A DNA stretch of 24,095 nt, taken from a virus. A program made the translations under genes and the position numbers. The notes under the pieces were generated by a model. It was not told the origin of the DNA and did no database searches. It worked only from the letters and a program-made list of their open reading frames with translations. The DNA lies in the IMG/VR virus record IMGVR_UViG_3300047560_000181, positions 1 through 24,095 of that record; one strand, written 5' to 3'. Of the stretch, positions 1-7,521 are shown piece by piece. Positions within the stretch are counted from its first letter, which is position 1. Each line of letters begins with the position of its first letter.

Positions 1-104
1 TGACAGAACAATCAATGGCTCTAATTGATTCTATCAATTCGCTCAAATTGATTAGTTCGAAATGTATACAGCTAAACGAGTTTTACTGGAGACAAGAAAA
101 ATGA
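1..104 (+). CDS. 3' end of an unidentified gene (5' truncated by window edge)
   Basis: A frame with codons starting at base 3 is open from the window edge to a TGA at 102-104. It encodes at least 33 residues, ending in a Leu/Ile-rich stretch and a Trp-Arg-Gln-Glu-Lys tail. The TGA overlaps the ATG of the next gene (ATGA at 101-104), the stop/start coupling used repeatedly in this window, and this is the main reason to believe the frame. The family cannot be recognised from so short a tail. By position it belongs to the same DNA-metabolism operon as the genes that follow. Confidence 0.55.
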   Translation, partial: TEQSMALIDSINSLKLISSKCIQLNEFYWRQEK

Positions 105-349
105 AAGACTTGTTTGGAGACGAAGAATTTGATTGGAAAAAAGAATGGCAAGGGATGCCAGAATTTGAACAGAATAATTTAAAAACAATTCATTCAATTG
201 TTGTTAATTTTATTACCGTTGAAGATATGAACGATTTTTCTGAACTGATAGGCAAACGCATACACTTTACGACGAAAAGCGTAATGTACCCAGTTAAAGT
301 GAACACAGACAAAAAGGTATGGGTTGACGATGAAACAGAATCATCCTAA
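101..349 (+). CDS. small conserved phage protein, unknown function
   Basis: This gene encodes 82 residues when started at the ATG at 101. That ATG is preceded by GGAGA at 88-92 with 8 nt spacing and overlaps the stop of the upstream frame. An in-frame ATG at 62 lacks a ribosome binding site and would overlap the upstream gene, so I prefer 101. The protein starts MKDLFGDEEFDWKKEWQG. Its core has a hydrophobic strand followed by an EDMNDFSELIGKRI segment and a VMYP motif, a pattern I recall from small phage proteins found near ParB-like or glycosyltransferase genes. There is no catalytic motif I can assign. The end overlaps the glycosyltransferase start, so the two are probably co-translated and may work in the same pathway; that link is inference. 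Confidence 0.75.
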   Translation: MKDLFGDEEFDWKKEWQGMPEFEQNNLKTIHSIVVNFITVEDMNDFSELIGKRIHFTTKSVMYPVKVNTDKKVWVDDETESS

Positions 350-1178
350 GTATCCTGTCTACATTATTTCAAAAGGTCGTGCTGACACAAGAAAAACAAG
401 TAAAGCGCTTGAAACAATGGGCGTTGCTTACAGAATTGTGATTGAAGCGCAAGAATACGATCAATATGCTGCTGTAATTGATAAAGCAAAAATATTGGTT
501 TTGCCTTTTAGCAATCTTGGTTTAGGCAGTTATCCTGCTCGCAATTGGTGTTGGGAACACGCAATTAGCGAAGGCCACGCTTTTCACTGGATACTTGATG
601 ATAACATTCACGGCTTTGCTCGTTTGTACAAAAATAAGCGGATACCGTGTAAATCTGGCGCAATTTTTAGAGCAGCAGAAGATTTTACAGACAGATATGA
701 AAACGTTGCACAAGCAGGCTTTCAATATCGATTTTTTGCTGAAGAACGTACAGATATGCCAGCATTTAGACTTAACACACGTATTTTCTCTTGTATTTTG
801 ATACGCAATGATTTACCGCATCGTTGGAAACTTAAATACAACGAAGACGTAGCTTTGTCGCTTGACGTTTTAAAAGACGGCTGGTGTACGATTATTTTTA
901 ACGCATTTTTGCAAGATAAAGCTGCAACTCTTAGTATGAAAGGCGGTAACACGACAGAGCTGTACGCTGACGGTGACAAAAAGAAAGAGAAATCGCAGAC
1001 GCTTGTAGACGCTTATCCAGACTTTGCATCGTTAGCATGGCGTTACGACAGGTGGCATCACAGAGTTGATTTTGACGTTTTTAAGAAAAATATACTTAAA
1101 AAAAAGCAAAATTTAGTAATACCTCAAGGCATTAACGAATTTGGCATGAAACTTGTCGCAAGAGAAACGCATGAATGA
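330..1178 (+). CDS. TET-associated-type glycosyltransferase (candidate DNA-base glycosyltransferase)
   Basis: The protein has 282 residues from the ATG at 330; a TTG at 324 would add two. It begins with a YPVYIISKGRADTRKTSKAL segment typical of TAGT (TET-associated glycosyltransferase) proteins in phages. Further family-like features are PARNW (69-73), HWILDDNIHGF with the DxD-like DDN at 90-92 that would bind a nucleotide sugar and metal, EDFTDRYENVA (117-127), LNTRIFSCILIRNDLPHRW, YNED (170-173) and SMKGGNT (202-208). The family is proposed to sugar-modify oxidised methylcytosine in phage DNA made by TET/JBP dioxygenases. No dioxygenase or cytosine methylase lies in this window, so the substrate is inferred from the family. 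It overlaps both neighbours, placing it in the early/DNA-metabolism operon. Confidence 0.8.
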   Translation: MKQNHPKYPVYIISKGRADTRKTSKALETMGVAYRIVIEAQEYDQYAAVIDKAKILVLPFSNLGLGSYPARNWCWEHAISEGHAFHWILDDNIHGFARLYKNKRIPCKSGAIFRAAEDFTDRYENVAQAGFQYRFFAEERTDMPAFRLNTRIFSCILIRNDLPHRWKLKYNEDVALSLDVLKDGWCTIIFNAFLQDKAATLSMKGGNTTELYADGDKKKEKSQTLVDAYPDFASLAWRYDRWHHRVDFDVFKKNILKKKQNLVIPQGINEFGMKLVARETHE

Positions 1179-1500
1179 GATAGATCCGCACAAAGCTGTC
1201 GAGTACATCTTTGATAACGCACCAGAGTATGCTCGTGCTAAGGGTCGACTTGCAGAGCTTGAAGTGTTTAAAAGCAGCTTAAAAGCGATTCTCATGAAAA
1301 GTAGTTACGAGACTGCAATTGGCGCACAAGAACGTGAAGCGTATGCTGATCCAAAATATCAGGAGTTAGCAAAAGCTATCGGTGAAGCAACAGAACAAGC
1401 TGAATTATTAAAATATCGTTTAGAGTCAGCAAAACTTAGAATTGAAGTTTGGCGCACACAAGAAGCAAACAACAGAAACATTGATAGGTTAACAAAATGA
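1171..1500 (+). CDS. small helical/coiled-coil phage protein
   Basis: This encodes 109 residues from the ATG at 1171, which overlaps the end of the glycosyltransferase gene. A TTG at 1153 in the same frame is less likely. The sequence is almost entirely predicted helix, rich in Ala, Glu, Lys and Leu, with an AKGRLAELEVFKSSLKAILM segment and a C-terminal LESAKLRIEVWRTQEANNR segment. Proteins of this shape are common in the replication/recombination modules of tailed phages, where they lie near nucleases and resolvases. I do not know a proven function. Its stop overlaps the next small gene (ATGA at 1497-1500). Confidence 0.75.
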   Translation: MNEIDPHKAVEYIFDNAPEYARAKGRLAELEVFKSSLKAILMKSSYETAIGAQEREAYADPKYQELAKAIGEATEQAELLKYRLESAKLRIEVWRTQEANNRNIDRLTK

Positions 1501-1673
1501 CAGATTACAGTCTAACTTTAGTCAAATTAGCAGCAGCAATTAAAGAATATAGGCAATTAGTATTAAAAGAGAAATTTCAAGCAGCAGCAGACGTAGCGGC
1601 TGATATTCAAATGTTAAGCAGCGATTTACAAATATGGGCAAAAAAGAAATGTATCGAAACCCAAAGCTCTTAA
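1497..1673 (+). CDS. 58-aa hypothetical helical protein
   Basis: This short frame fills what would otherwise be a 130-base gap between two genes. It starts at the ATG of an ATGA overlap with the upstream gene and ends at the TAA at 1671-1673, 40 bases inside the HNH gene. It encodes 58 residues beginning MTDYSLTLVKLAAAIKEYRQ, a mostly helical, Ala/Lys/Gln-rich sequence. I recognise no domain. The stop/start overlaps on both sides and the lack of another explanation for the gap support a real gene, but no homology was tested. Confidence 0.6.
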   Translation: MTDYSLTLVKLAAAIKEYRQLVLKEKFQAAADVAADIQMLSSDLQIWAKKKCIETQSS

Positions 1674-1933
1674 AGGCTTGCAGAGTGTTGCCGTGTCAAC
1701 TTTGCGACTCTGAAGACGGTACTGTTGTCGCAGCGCACTCAAATCAATTATTTGACGGCAAAGGCAGAGGCATAAAAGCGTCAGATTATCGCATCGCAGC
1801 ATTGTGCTTTACTTGTCACACAGAAATAGATCAAGGACACAAGTTAACAAAAGAACAACGTCGAGAGTTATGGGAGCAAGCGCACAGAAAGACGATAGGC
1901 GAGCTTTTTGAACGAGACTTGATAAGATGCTAG
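1634..1933 (+). CDS. YbcO/DUF1364-type HNH-like nuclease
   Basis: The protein has 99 residues. It carries a CQLC pair (21-24), then VVAAHSNQ and GKGRGIKASDYRIAALC followed by CFTCHTEIDQG. This arrangement of two Cys pairs and the AHSN and GIKASD motifs is characteristic of the YbcO/DUF1364 family, a compact HNH-like zinc-binding fold found in lambdoid nin regions and many other phages. YbcO is regarded as a putative nuclease. The C-terminal helix is rich in Glu, Arg and Lys. The gene overlaps the upstream 58-aa frame and runs 7 bases into rusA, so nuclease and resolvase are translated together. A role in recombination or DNA processing is a reasonable inference. Confidence 0.85.
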   Translation: MGKKEMYRNPKLLKACRVLPCQLCDSEDGTVVAAHSNQLFDGKGRGIKASDYRIAALCFTCHTEIDQGHKLTKEQRRELWEQAHRKTIGELFERDLIRC

Positions 1934-2289
1934 TAACTTTGCGTTTAACGCTGCCACCGTCTGTAAATTCGTACTGGAACAATTTTCGAGGGCGAACAAT
2001 TCTTAGCAAACAAGGGCGAAATTACAAACTTGCAGTACAAGAATACGTTAGTGCAAACAAAATCCCTAAATTTGGTTCGCAGCGTTTGCACGCAATTATT
2101 ACAATATTTCCACGAGACAAGCGTAAAATTGATTTGGATAATCGTCTGAAAGCGTTGTTGGATAGCCTACAAGATGCAGGCGTTTTTGACGATGACGAAC
2201 AATTTGACAAAATAGAGATTGCAAGAGGCTCGATTAAATCAGGTGGCGCTTGTACAATCGTAATAGCCACTTTAGAAAGCGAGGCATAA
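1927..2289 (+). CDS. rusA: RusA-family Holliday junction resolvase
   Basis: This 120-residue protein matches the usual RusA length. It has the N-terminal LTLPPSVNSYWN strand and the catalytic core around KIDLDNRLKALLDSLQDAG, followed by VFDDDEQ. In E. coli RusA the essential aspartates are Asp70, Asp72 and Asp91 with Lys76 nearby; the DLDN and DDDEQ acids and the intervening Lys here correspond to them. RusA is a dimeric, metal-dependent enzyme that cuts four-way DNA junctions, used by phages to resolve branched DNA before packaging. It overlaps the HNH gene and ends one base before the next ATG. I consider the family assignment secure. Confidence 0.93.
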   Translation: MLVTLRLTLPPSVNSYWNNFRGRTILSKQGRNYKLAVQEYVSANKIPKFGSQRLHAIITIFPRDKRKIDLDNRLKALLDSLQDAGVFDDDEQFDKIEIARGSIKSGGACTIVIATLESEA

Positions 2290-2574
2290 ATGGACTTTCC
2301 TGCTACTTTTGTATCAACGCTATTACATAGCGCAACAAACGCTCATTTTATGCATTTTCAGGCTGAAAGCTATGCAGAACACAAAGCGTTGCAAAAGTAT
2401 TATGAAGCTATCCCTGATTTAGTGGATGATTTCACAGAAGCCTATCAAGGCTGCTACGACAAGATAAAAAGCTATCCGGATGAGTTTCATTTGGCTAAAA
2501 ACCCACAAAAATACTTAAAAAGTCTTAGCGAATTTGTTGAAGAAATCAGAAAAGAGTTGCCAAAAGACACGTAA
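2290..2574 (+). CDS. DUF5856-like phage protein, apparently cut short by an in-frame TAA
   Basis: The frame encodes 94 residues from the ATG directly after rusA to the TAA at 2572-2574. The segments FVSTLLHSATNAHFMHFQAESYAEH and IPDLVDDFTEAYQGCYDKI resemble the helical DUF5856 family found in many phages; the His-rich N-terminal helix suggests a ferritin-like bundle, but function is unknown. After the TAA the same frame stays open for 23 more codons, to a TAG at 2644-2646. Those codons read LQNIIDEIAQLIDSTLYKLR and then FLK, which looks like the missing family C-terminus. The next ribosome binding site sits at 2645, just where the longer gene would end. The stop could be a nonsense mutation, a sequence error or a read-through site. 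Confidence 0.75.
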   Translation: MDFPATFVSTLLHSATNAHFMHFQAESYAEHKALQKYYEAIPDLVDDFTEAYQGCYDKIKSYPDEFHLAKNPQKYLKSLSEFVEEIRKELPKDT

Positions 2575-2654
2575 TTACAAAACATCATTGACGAAATTGC
2601 TCAGTTAATTGATTCTACGCTGTATAAACTACGCTTTCTTAAATAGGTGGCATG

Positions 2655-3155
2655 ATGGAAGAACTTGAACCAACAGCAGATGCGAAGAAAATTGCAGAAA
2701 TGCTGCGACAACAGCAAATGCAAAAGATTATGCAAAGTTTTCAAGCAAATGCGCCTATGAATACAGATCAATTAAACGCTAATTTGCAGAGTCAAGAGCC
2801 ACCGATGCAAAGCAACATGGGTTCACCTATGTACGCTATGGGCGGTCAAATGGCAGACATTCCTACGCCACGAGGCGTGCCTGCTGGTTTTTACAATCCA
2901 CAGCAGACGTTTCAACAGGGCGTAAAAATGAACCCGCTAATGGTGGGTGGCAGCGTTCCGATGGGCGAAGGCAGACTGCATGGCAATGTAGTAGGCACAA
3001 GCGTACAAGCGCCAGGCTACAACCGAACGGGCGTGAATCAAGTAGGCATGGGTTACAGCGCACCAGTTGGTGGCGGCACTTTGTCAGCAAACGTAAACGT
3101 GCCAACTCAAGGCAATAACTACAACGCAATGCTGCGTTATAACAAAGCGTTCTAA
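2655..3155 (+). CDS. Gly/Met/Gln-rich hypothetical protein
   Basis: This encodes 166 residues from the ATG at 2655. The AGGTGG at 2645-2650 leaves too little room for the ATG at 2652, so I prefer 2655. After a charged, helical first 40 residues (EELEPTADAKKIAEMLRQQQ) the protein becomes low-complexity, rich in Gly, Met, Pro, Asn and Gln, with repeated G-V-G and Y-N-x-x motifs towards the end. I recognise no domain. Position before the terminase genes and the composition resemble phage virion-associated or assembly proteins, but this is a guess. Confidence 0.7.
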   Translation: MEELEPTADAKKIAEMLRQQQMQKIMQSFQANAPMNTDQLNANLQSQEPPMQSNMGSPMYAMGGQMADIPTPRGVPAGFYNPQQTFQQGVKMNPLMVGGSVPMGEGRLHGNVVGTSVQAPGYNRTGVNQVGMGYSAPVGGGTLSANVNVPTQGNNYNAMLRYNKAF

Positions 3156-3156
3156 T

Positions 3157-3318
3157 ATGCCAAGCAAATCAGAAGCCCAAAAACGCACAATGAATGCGGC
3201 GGCGCACAATCCTGAGTTTGCAAAGAAGATGGGCATACCAGTAAGCGTAGCGCAAGAGTTTAATCAAGCAGACAAAGCTAAGAGAACAGCAGTATTGTTA
3301 AGTAAGATGAAGAAGTGA
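3157..3318 (+). CDS. 53-aa hypothetical protein, DUF3008-like
   Basis: This short frame starts two bases after the TAA of the upstream gene and ends with TGA at 3316-3318. It encodes a basic 53-residue protein beginning MPSKSEAQKRTMNAAAHNPE, followed by FAKKMGIPVSVAQEF and a Lys-rich tail. The M-P-x-K/T-S-x-A-Q-x-x-x-M opening and the GIP-x-S-V-A-x-EF segment resemble small basic phage and bacterial proteins of the DUF3008 type, which have no established function. It fills the only remaining gap before the terminase genes. Confidence 0.7.
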   Translation: MPSKSEAQKRTMNAAAHNPEFAKKMGIPVSVAQEFNQADKAKRTAVLLSKMKK

Positions 3319-3362
3319 GTTAAACTTAACCTATCTTAAATCTAAGACAATTGAGAAAAGAT

Positions 3363-3680
3363 ATGGAAGTCACTAAAGAATTAAAGTCTTCTGATAAAAG
3401 GAAGCCACCAAGGGCAGGCATGGGTCGACCCGCTGGAGTGCCCAATAAATCAACAGCAAAAGCTCGTGAAGCGATTGCAGCCTTTGTTGATGGCAACTCA
3501 GACAGATTGCAGACTTGGCTCGACCAAATCGCAGCAGATGAGCGATATGGCCCAAAAACAGCTTTTGAGTGTTTTATGTCTGTTGCTGAGTATCATGTGC
3601 CAAAGTTAGCAAGACAAGAACACGTTGGCGCAGATAACGGGCCTATCGAACTGGTGGTCAAATGGCAAGACGAGAGGTAG
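3363..3680 (+). CDS. probable small terminase subunit (TerS)
   Basis: This encodes 105 residues from the ATG at 3363; a TTG at 3351 in frame would add four. The basic N-terminus carries a GMGRPAGVPNKSTAKAREAI segment, a Gly-Arg-Pro-x-Gly-x-Pro-Asn-Lys motif seen in phage DNA-binding proteins annotated as small terminase-like (DUF5681 and relatives). The middle is helical and the C-terminus ends with a VELVVKW-like strand. It lies directly upstream of the large terminase and overlaps its ATG at 3662 by 19 bases, the standard place for TerS. TerS would recognise the packaging site and stimulate the TerL motor. The call rests on motif plus position. Confidence 0.7.
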   Translation: MEVTKELKSSDKRKPPRAGMGRPAGVPNKSTAKAREAIAAFVDGNSDRLQTWLDQIAADERYGPKTAFECFMSVAEYHVPKLARQEHVGADNGPIELVVKWQDER

Positions 3681-5004
3681 TCTTACCGTACTCGCCTCGC
3701 AAAGCATTTAAACCTTTTCACGATAGGAGTGAGCGGTGGGCGTGTTTAGTTGCCCACCGCCGAAGGGTGCTGGCAAGACTGTCGCAGCTATCAACGACAT
3801 TGTGCGTGCTGCGCTTATGAGCAAAGATGAATACCCGCTGTATGCGTACATAGCGCCTTATCGTTCGCAAGCTAAATCTGTCGCATGGGACTATCTCAAG
3901 CATTTTGCAGCACCTGTACTAAGAAGCTCAAATGAAGCTGAATTGACTGTTGAGCTAGTGACAGGCGCAAAGATACGCTTATTTGGTGCTGACAACGCAG
4001 ACGCAATGCGAGGCTTAGGCTTTTCAGGCGTGTTCATGGACGAGTACGGTGACTTCAGACCTAGCGTGTGGGGTAACGTCATTCGTCCTACTTTGAGCGA
4101 CAAGCAGGGCTGGGCCGTGTTCGCAGGGACACCCAAGGGCAAAAATCAGTTTTGGCAAATATATGACCAAGCGAACAGAAGCAACGGCGAATGGTTTTGT
4201 TTAAAACTCACAGCGTCAGAATCAGGTTTATTGCCACAGACTGAGTTAAATGCTGCAAGAGCACAAATCTCTGAGGATCAGTATCTCCAAGAGTACGAAT
4301 GTTCATTTGAAGCAAGCATCCTAGGCGCTTACTACGGCACAGACTTGCGTGAAGCTGAAGAAGCTGGGCGCATTACTGATGTGCCTTATGACGCACATTT
4401 GCCCGTTCATACAGCATGGGACTTAGGCTATCGTGATGACACGGCAATCTGGTGGTATCAAGTTGTTAGAAATGAAATACACATAATCGACTTTTTTGCT
4501 ATTTCCGGTGCTAATATTGAAGAAATTGCGAAAATAATCAAAGAAAAGCCTTATAAATACGGAAAACACCAACTTCCGCATGATGCGAGAGCTAAAACTC
4601 TAGCAGCACAGGGCAAATCGGTGATTGAGCAATTAGCAGAACATCTAGGTATAAACAACATGGCGATTGTGCCTGATTTGGGCGTACAAGATGGGATTCA
4701 AGCAGTTAGGCAATGCCTTCCGATGTGTTGGTTCGACAAAACTAAATGCTCGGATGGACTTGAAGCTCTGAGACAGTATCAACGGGAATACGACGAAGAC
4801 AAGAAAGCGTTTAGGAGTAGTCCAAGACATGATTGGACTTCACACCCAGCAGACGCTTTTAGGATGATGGCTGTAGCGTGGCGTTTAGAGCCAAAAGTTA
4901 AGCCGCCAGACGTTGTGAAACCGCTGATTGTTGGCCCAGAGAACACAGTAACTTTGAACGATATGTGGGCAACTTACCAACCTCCAAGGGGTAGCAGGAT
5001 ATGA
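3662..5004 (+). CDS. terL: large terminase subunit (TerL), frame broken by a -1 shift at Walker A
   Basis: The body of the protein is read from about 3763 to the TGA at 5002-5004. It contains the P-loop end GAGKTVAAIN, Walker B VFMDEYGD with the catalytic Glu, a motor coupling motif FAGTPKGKNQF, and the RNase H-like nuclease with TAWDLGYRDD and HDWTSHPADAFR. The expected N-terminus is in another frame: the ATG at 3662 starts 34 codons (MARREVVLPYSPRKAF, then RWACLVAHRR) that end at 3763. HRR followed by x-GKT is the normal Walker A of this family, so the two pieces belong together and a -1 shift near CGAAGGG (3761-3767) is needed. Alternatively translation starts at the GTG at 3736, which has AGGAG at 3725-3729, losing the N-terminal motif. 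TerL packages DNA into the procapsid through the portal. Confidence 0.88.
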
Positions 5005-5309
5005 GCGGAATCGAACGTGATTATGGGTATCAATACGAGACAGTCGCAGCAAGTCAGACGGCACAAGTGCTTGGCGGCGCTGGCAAAGCAGGCGATTACC
5101 TGCATCGTCTAGTTGTAACAGTCAACACAGCAGCGACTTCGACAGTTACGCTAACTGATGGCGTAACAGCAATTCCGATTGTGCCTGCAAACGTAGGCAG
5201 CGGCGTCGGCGTGTTAAATATTGAGCTAAACATGGCATCTCTAACTACTGGTTGGAAAGTCACCACAGGCGCAGGCGTTACAGTCGTGGCGGTTGGTCAA
5301 TTCAGCTAA
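5001..5309 (+). CDS. small beta-rich phage structural protein
   Basis: This 102-residue protein starts at the ATG of an ATGA overlap with terL. It contains YETVAASQTAQVLGGAGKAG, then DYLHRLVVTV, and ends VTTGAGVTVVAVGQFS. It is composed of alternating hydrophobic beta strands rich in Thr, Val, Gly and Ala with no enzyme motif. I have a recollection of similar small proteins next to terminase and portal genes in uncultured podoviruses, where they are called hypothetical or structural. A head or tail decoration role is plausible but unproven. Confidence 0.8.
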   Translation: MSGIERDYGYQYETVAASQTAQVLGGAGKAGDYLHRLVVTVNTAATSTVTLTDGVTAIPIVPANVGSGVGVLNIELNMASLTTGWKVTTGAGVTVVAVGQFS

Positions 5310-5319
5310 GAGGTTCTAA

Positions 5320-7521
5320 ATGGAAGCTCTAACGGGTATTCAAAAGTATTTGAACATCATTGCTCAATACGACAATGAGTTCAAAAAGTGGGAAGCTCGC
5401 ACGCAAAAGATAGTGAAACGCTATCGTGACGATAACCGCAATCAAAACACGAACGAAACAGCTAAGTTCAACATTCTGTGGTCTAACGTACAGACGTTGA
5501 TTCCTGCTGTTTACGCTCGTTTGCCAAAAGCTGCTGTAAATCGTCGTTTTGGTGACAACGATCCAGTCGGACGTGTCGCTTCGCAGCTTATTGAACGCTC
5601 GTTAGACTTTGAAATTGAGCACTATTCAGACTTTCGCAGCGCAATGCGTCACGCTGTTGAAGACAGGTTCTTAGGTGGTCGAGGCGTGGCATGGGTTCGC
5701 TATGAACCACACGTTGTAGCGCAAGATATGCCTGAAGACGGCTATCAAGTTACTGAAGACGTAGATAAAGAAACTGGCGAAGGCAACGATGGCAATGCAG
5801 GCACGCTTGATGGCGGCGCTGGCATGGAAGCAGAGCCACAAGAGGAAATTGAGTACGAATGTGCGCCTACTGATTACGTTCATTGGAAAGACTTTGGACA
5901 CTCTGTTGCTCGCACATGGGAAGAAGTCACGCAAGTCTGGCGCTGGGTTTACATGACTCGTGATGCGCTGATTGAGCGATTCGGCGAAGATGTGGGCAAT
6001 AAAATCCCGCTAGACGCTGGTCCTGAAAGCAACAAACAGTACGGGCAAAACAATCGTGACTTCACACGAGCAAAAATCTGCGAATTGTGGGATTTAGAGA
6101 CTGAGAAAGTCTACTGGTTTAGCAAAAACGCTGGGCAAATCATTGACGAACGTGATGACCCGCTAGAGTTAGAGGGGTTTTTCCCTTGCGCCAAACCGCT
6201 GTATGCAACAATGACAAGCGACACGCTCGTGCCTGTTGCTGACTTTGTGCTGTATCAAGACCAGGCGCAAGAGCTAGACATTTTGACAGACAGAATTGAC
6301 GGTCTAGTCAAAGCGCTGCGTATTCGTGGCGTGTATGACGCATCACAGCCTGCATTACAACGTCTGCTTACTGAGGGTGACAACAACACGTTGATCCCTG
6401 TGGATAAGTGGATGGCGTTTAGCGAAAAAGGTGGTCTTAAAGGCTCAATCGACATATTGCCTATTGACCAGATTGCTAGTGCTCTTATTCAATGCTATCG
6501 AGCAAGAGACGAGATCAAGGCGCAAATTTATGAAATCACGGGTATTTCAGACATTGTTCGTGGTCAAACTTCGGCAAGCGAAACAGCGACAGCCCAGCAA
6601 ATCAAAGGACAGTACGCAGGTCTACGACTTCGCTCAATGCAAGAAGATGTGGCGCTTTTTGCCTCAGAGTTAATTCGCTTAAAAGCACAGATTATTTGCT
6701 CTAAGTTTCAACCGCAGACGATTATCCAGTACGCTGCTGCTGAACAAATGAGCGATGCTGACAAGCAATTAGTGCCTGAAGCGTTGATGTTGCTTAAAGA
6801 CAAGCCGTTGCGTAACTTTAGGATTGAAGTCGCAGCAGATAGCCTTGTGCAGATTGACGAAAATCAGAACAAGCGTGACAGAGTTGAATTTTTGCAGGCG
6901 ATGGGTGGCTTTTTGTCACAGGCGCTGCCAATGGGTCAACAAGCACCTGAGCTTGTACCTATGCTTGTGGATATGGTCAAGTTTGGTATGTCTGCGTATA
7001 AGCAGGCAGAGCCAATTGAAGGCACAATAGATCAAGCGCTTGAGCAAATGAAGCAAAAACAAGCAATGGCAGCGCAGCAGCCGCCACAGCCTGATCCTGA
7101 AATGATGAAGATGCAAGCAGACCAACAGCGAGAGCAAGCGAGAACTGAGGCTGATATGCAAATCGAGCAAATCAAGATGCAGAGCGAAGCAGCGCTAGAG
7201 AAGCAGAAGCAAGACTTTGAGGCGTGGAAAGTACAGTTTGAAGCGCAGAATAAGTTGAATTTAGCTCGTATCGCTGCTAACCCTGGCGTAGACGTACCGT
7301 TACTCGAAGCGCAAGAGCTGCAAAGTAAGCAAATGGTTCAACAACTTGCTGGCAGTCTTAATGATGCAATCAACAGAATGACAGATTTGCATCAAAATAT
7401 GCTGCAAATGCAAGCTCAAACAATGGCGCAGATTGAAGGCGTGAAAAACGCAGCATCAGCACCTAAACGAGTCATTCGTGGCGCTGACGGTAAAGTCATT
7501 GGTGTCGAGGTCGTTCAATGA
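5320..7521 (+). CDS. portal protein, P22-like
   Basis: The protein has 733 residues, close to the 725 of P22 gp1. It follows an AGAGG ribosome binding site. The N-terminus has the NILWSNVQTLIPAVYARLPK segment and then RLIERSLDFEIEHYSDFRSA-like helices typical of P22-type portals. An acidic insertion rich in Asp, Glu and Gly lies near residues 145-175. The clip/stem region includes VRGQTSASETATAQQIKGQ at about 410-430. From about residue 570 to 690 the C-terminus is a long Gln/Met/Ala/Glu helix, matching the barrel of P22-type portals that extends into the capsid. As a dodecamer it would form the DNA channel at one vertex and dock TerL. It overlaps the next gene by 4 bases. Confidence 0.93.
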   Translation: MEALTGIQKYLNIIAQYDNEFKKWEARTQKIVKRYRDDNRNQNTNETAKFNILWSNVQTLIPAVYARLPKAAVNRRFGDNDPVGRVASQLIERSLDFEIEHYSDFRSAMRHAVEDRFLGGRGVAWVRYEPHVVAQDMPEDGYQVTEDVDKETGEGNDGNAGTLDGGAGMEAEPQEEIEYECAPTDYVHWKDFGHSVARTWEEVTQVWRWVYMTRDALIERFGEDVGNKIPLDAGPESNKQYGQNNRDFTRAKICELWDLETEKVYWFSKNAGQIIDERDDPLELEGFFPCAKPLYATMTSDTLVPVADFVLYQDQAQELDILTDRIDGLVKALRIRGVYDASQPALQRLLTEGDNNTLIPVDKWMAFSEKGGLKGSIDILPIDQIASALIQCYRARDEIKAQIYEITGISDIVRGQTSASETATAQQIKGQYAGLRLRSMQEDVALFASELIRLKAQIICSKFQPQTIIQYAAAEQMSDADKQLVPEALMLLKDKPLRNFRIEVAADSLVQIDENQNKRDRVEFLQAMGGFLSQALPMGQQAPELVPMLVDMVKFGMSAYKQAEPIEGTIDQALEQMKQKQAMAAQQPPQPDPEMMKMQADQQREQARTEADMQIEQIKMQSEAALEKQKQDFEAWKVQFEAQNKLNLARIAANPGVDVPLLEAQELQSKQMVQQLAGSLNDAINRMTDLHQNMLQMQAQTMAQIEGVKNAASAPKRVIRGADGKVIGVEVVQ

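Noticed and set aside
522-979. Antisense open frames over the glycosyltransferase gene and similar minus-strand frames over other genes
   Set aside because: They lie wholly inside well-supported + strand genes, lack ribosome binding sites and have biased low-complexity translations.
3319-3335. Short palindrome GTTAA-ACT-TAAC before the small terminase gene
   Set aside because: The stem is only 4-5 A/T-rich pairs with no T run, too weak to call a terminator or operator.
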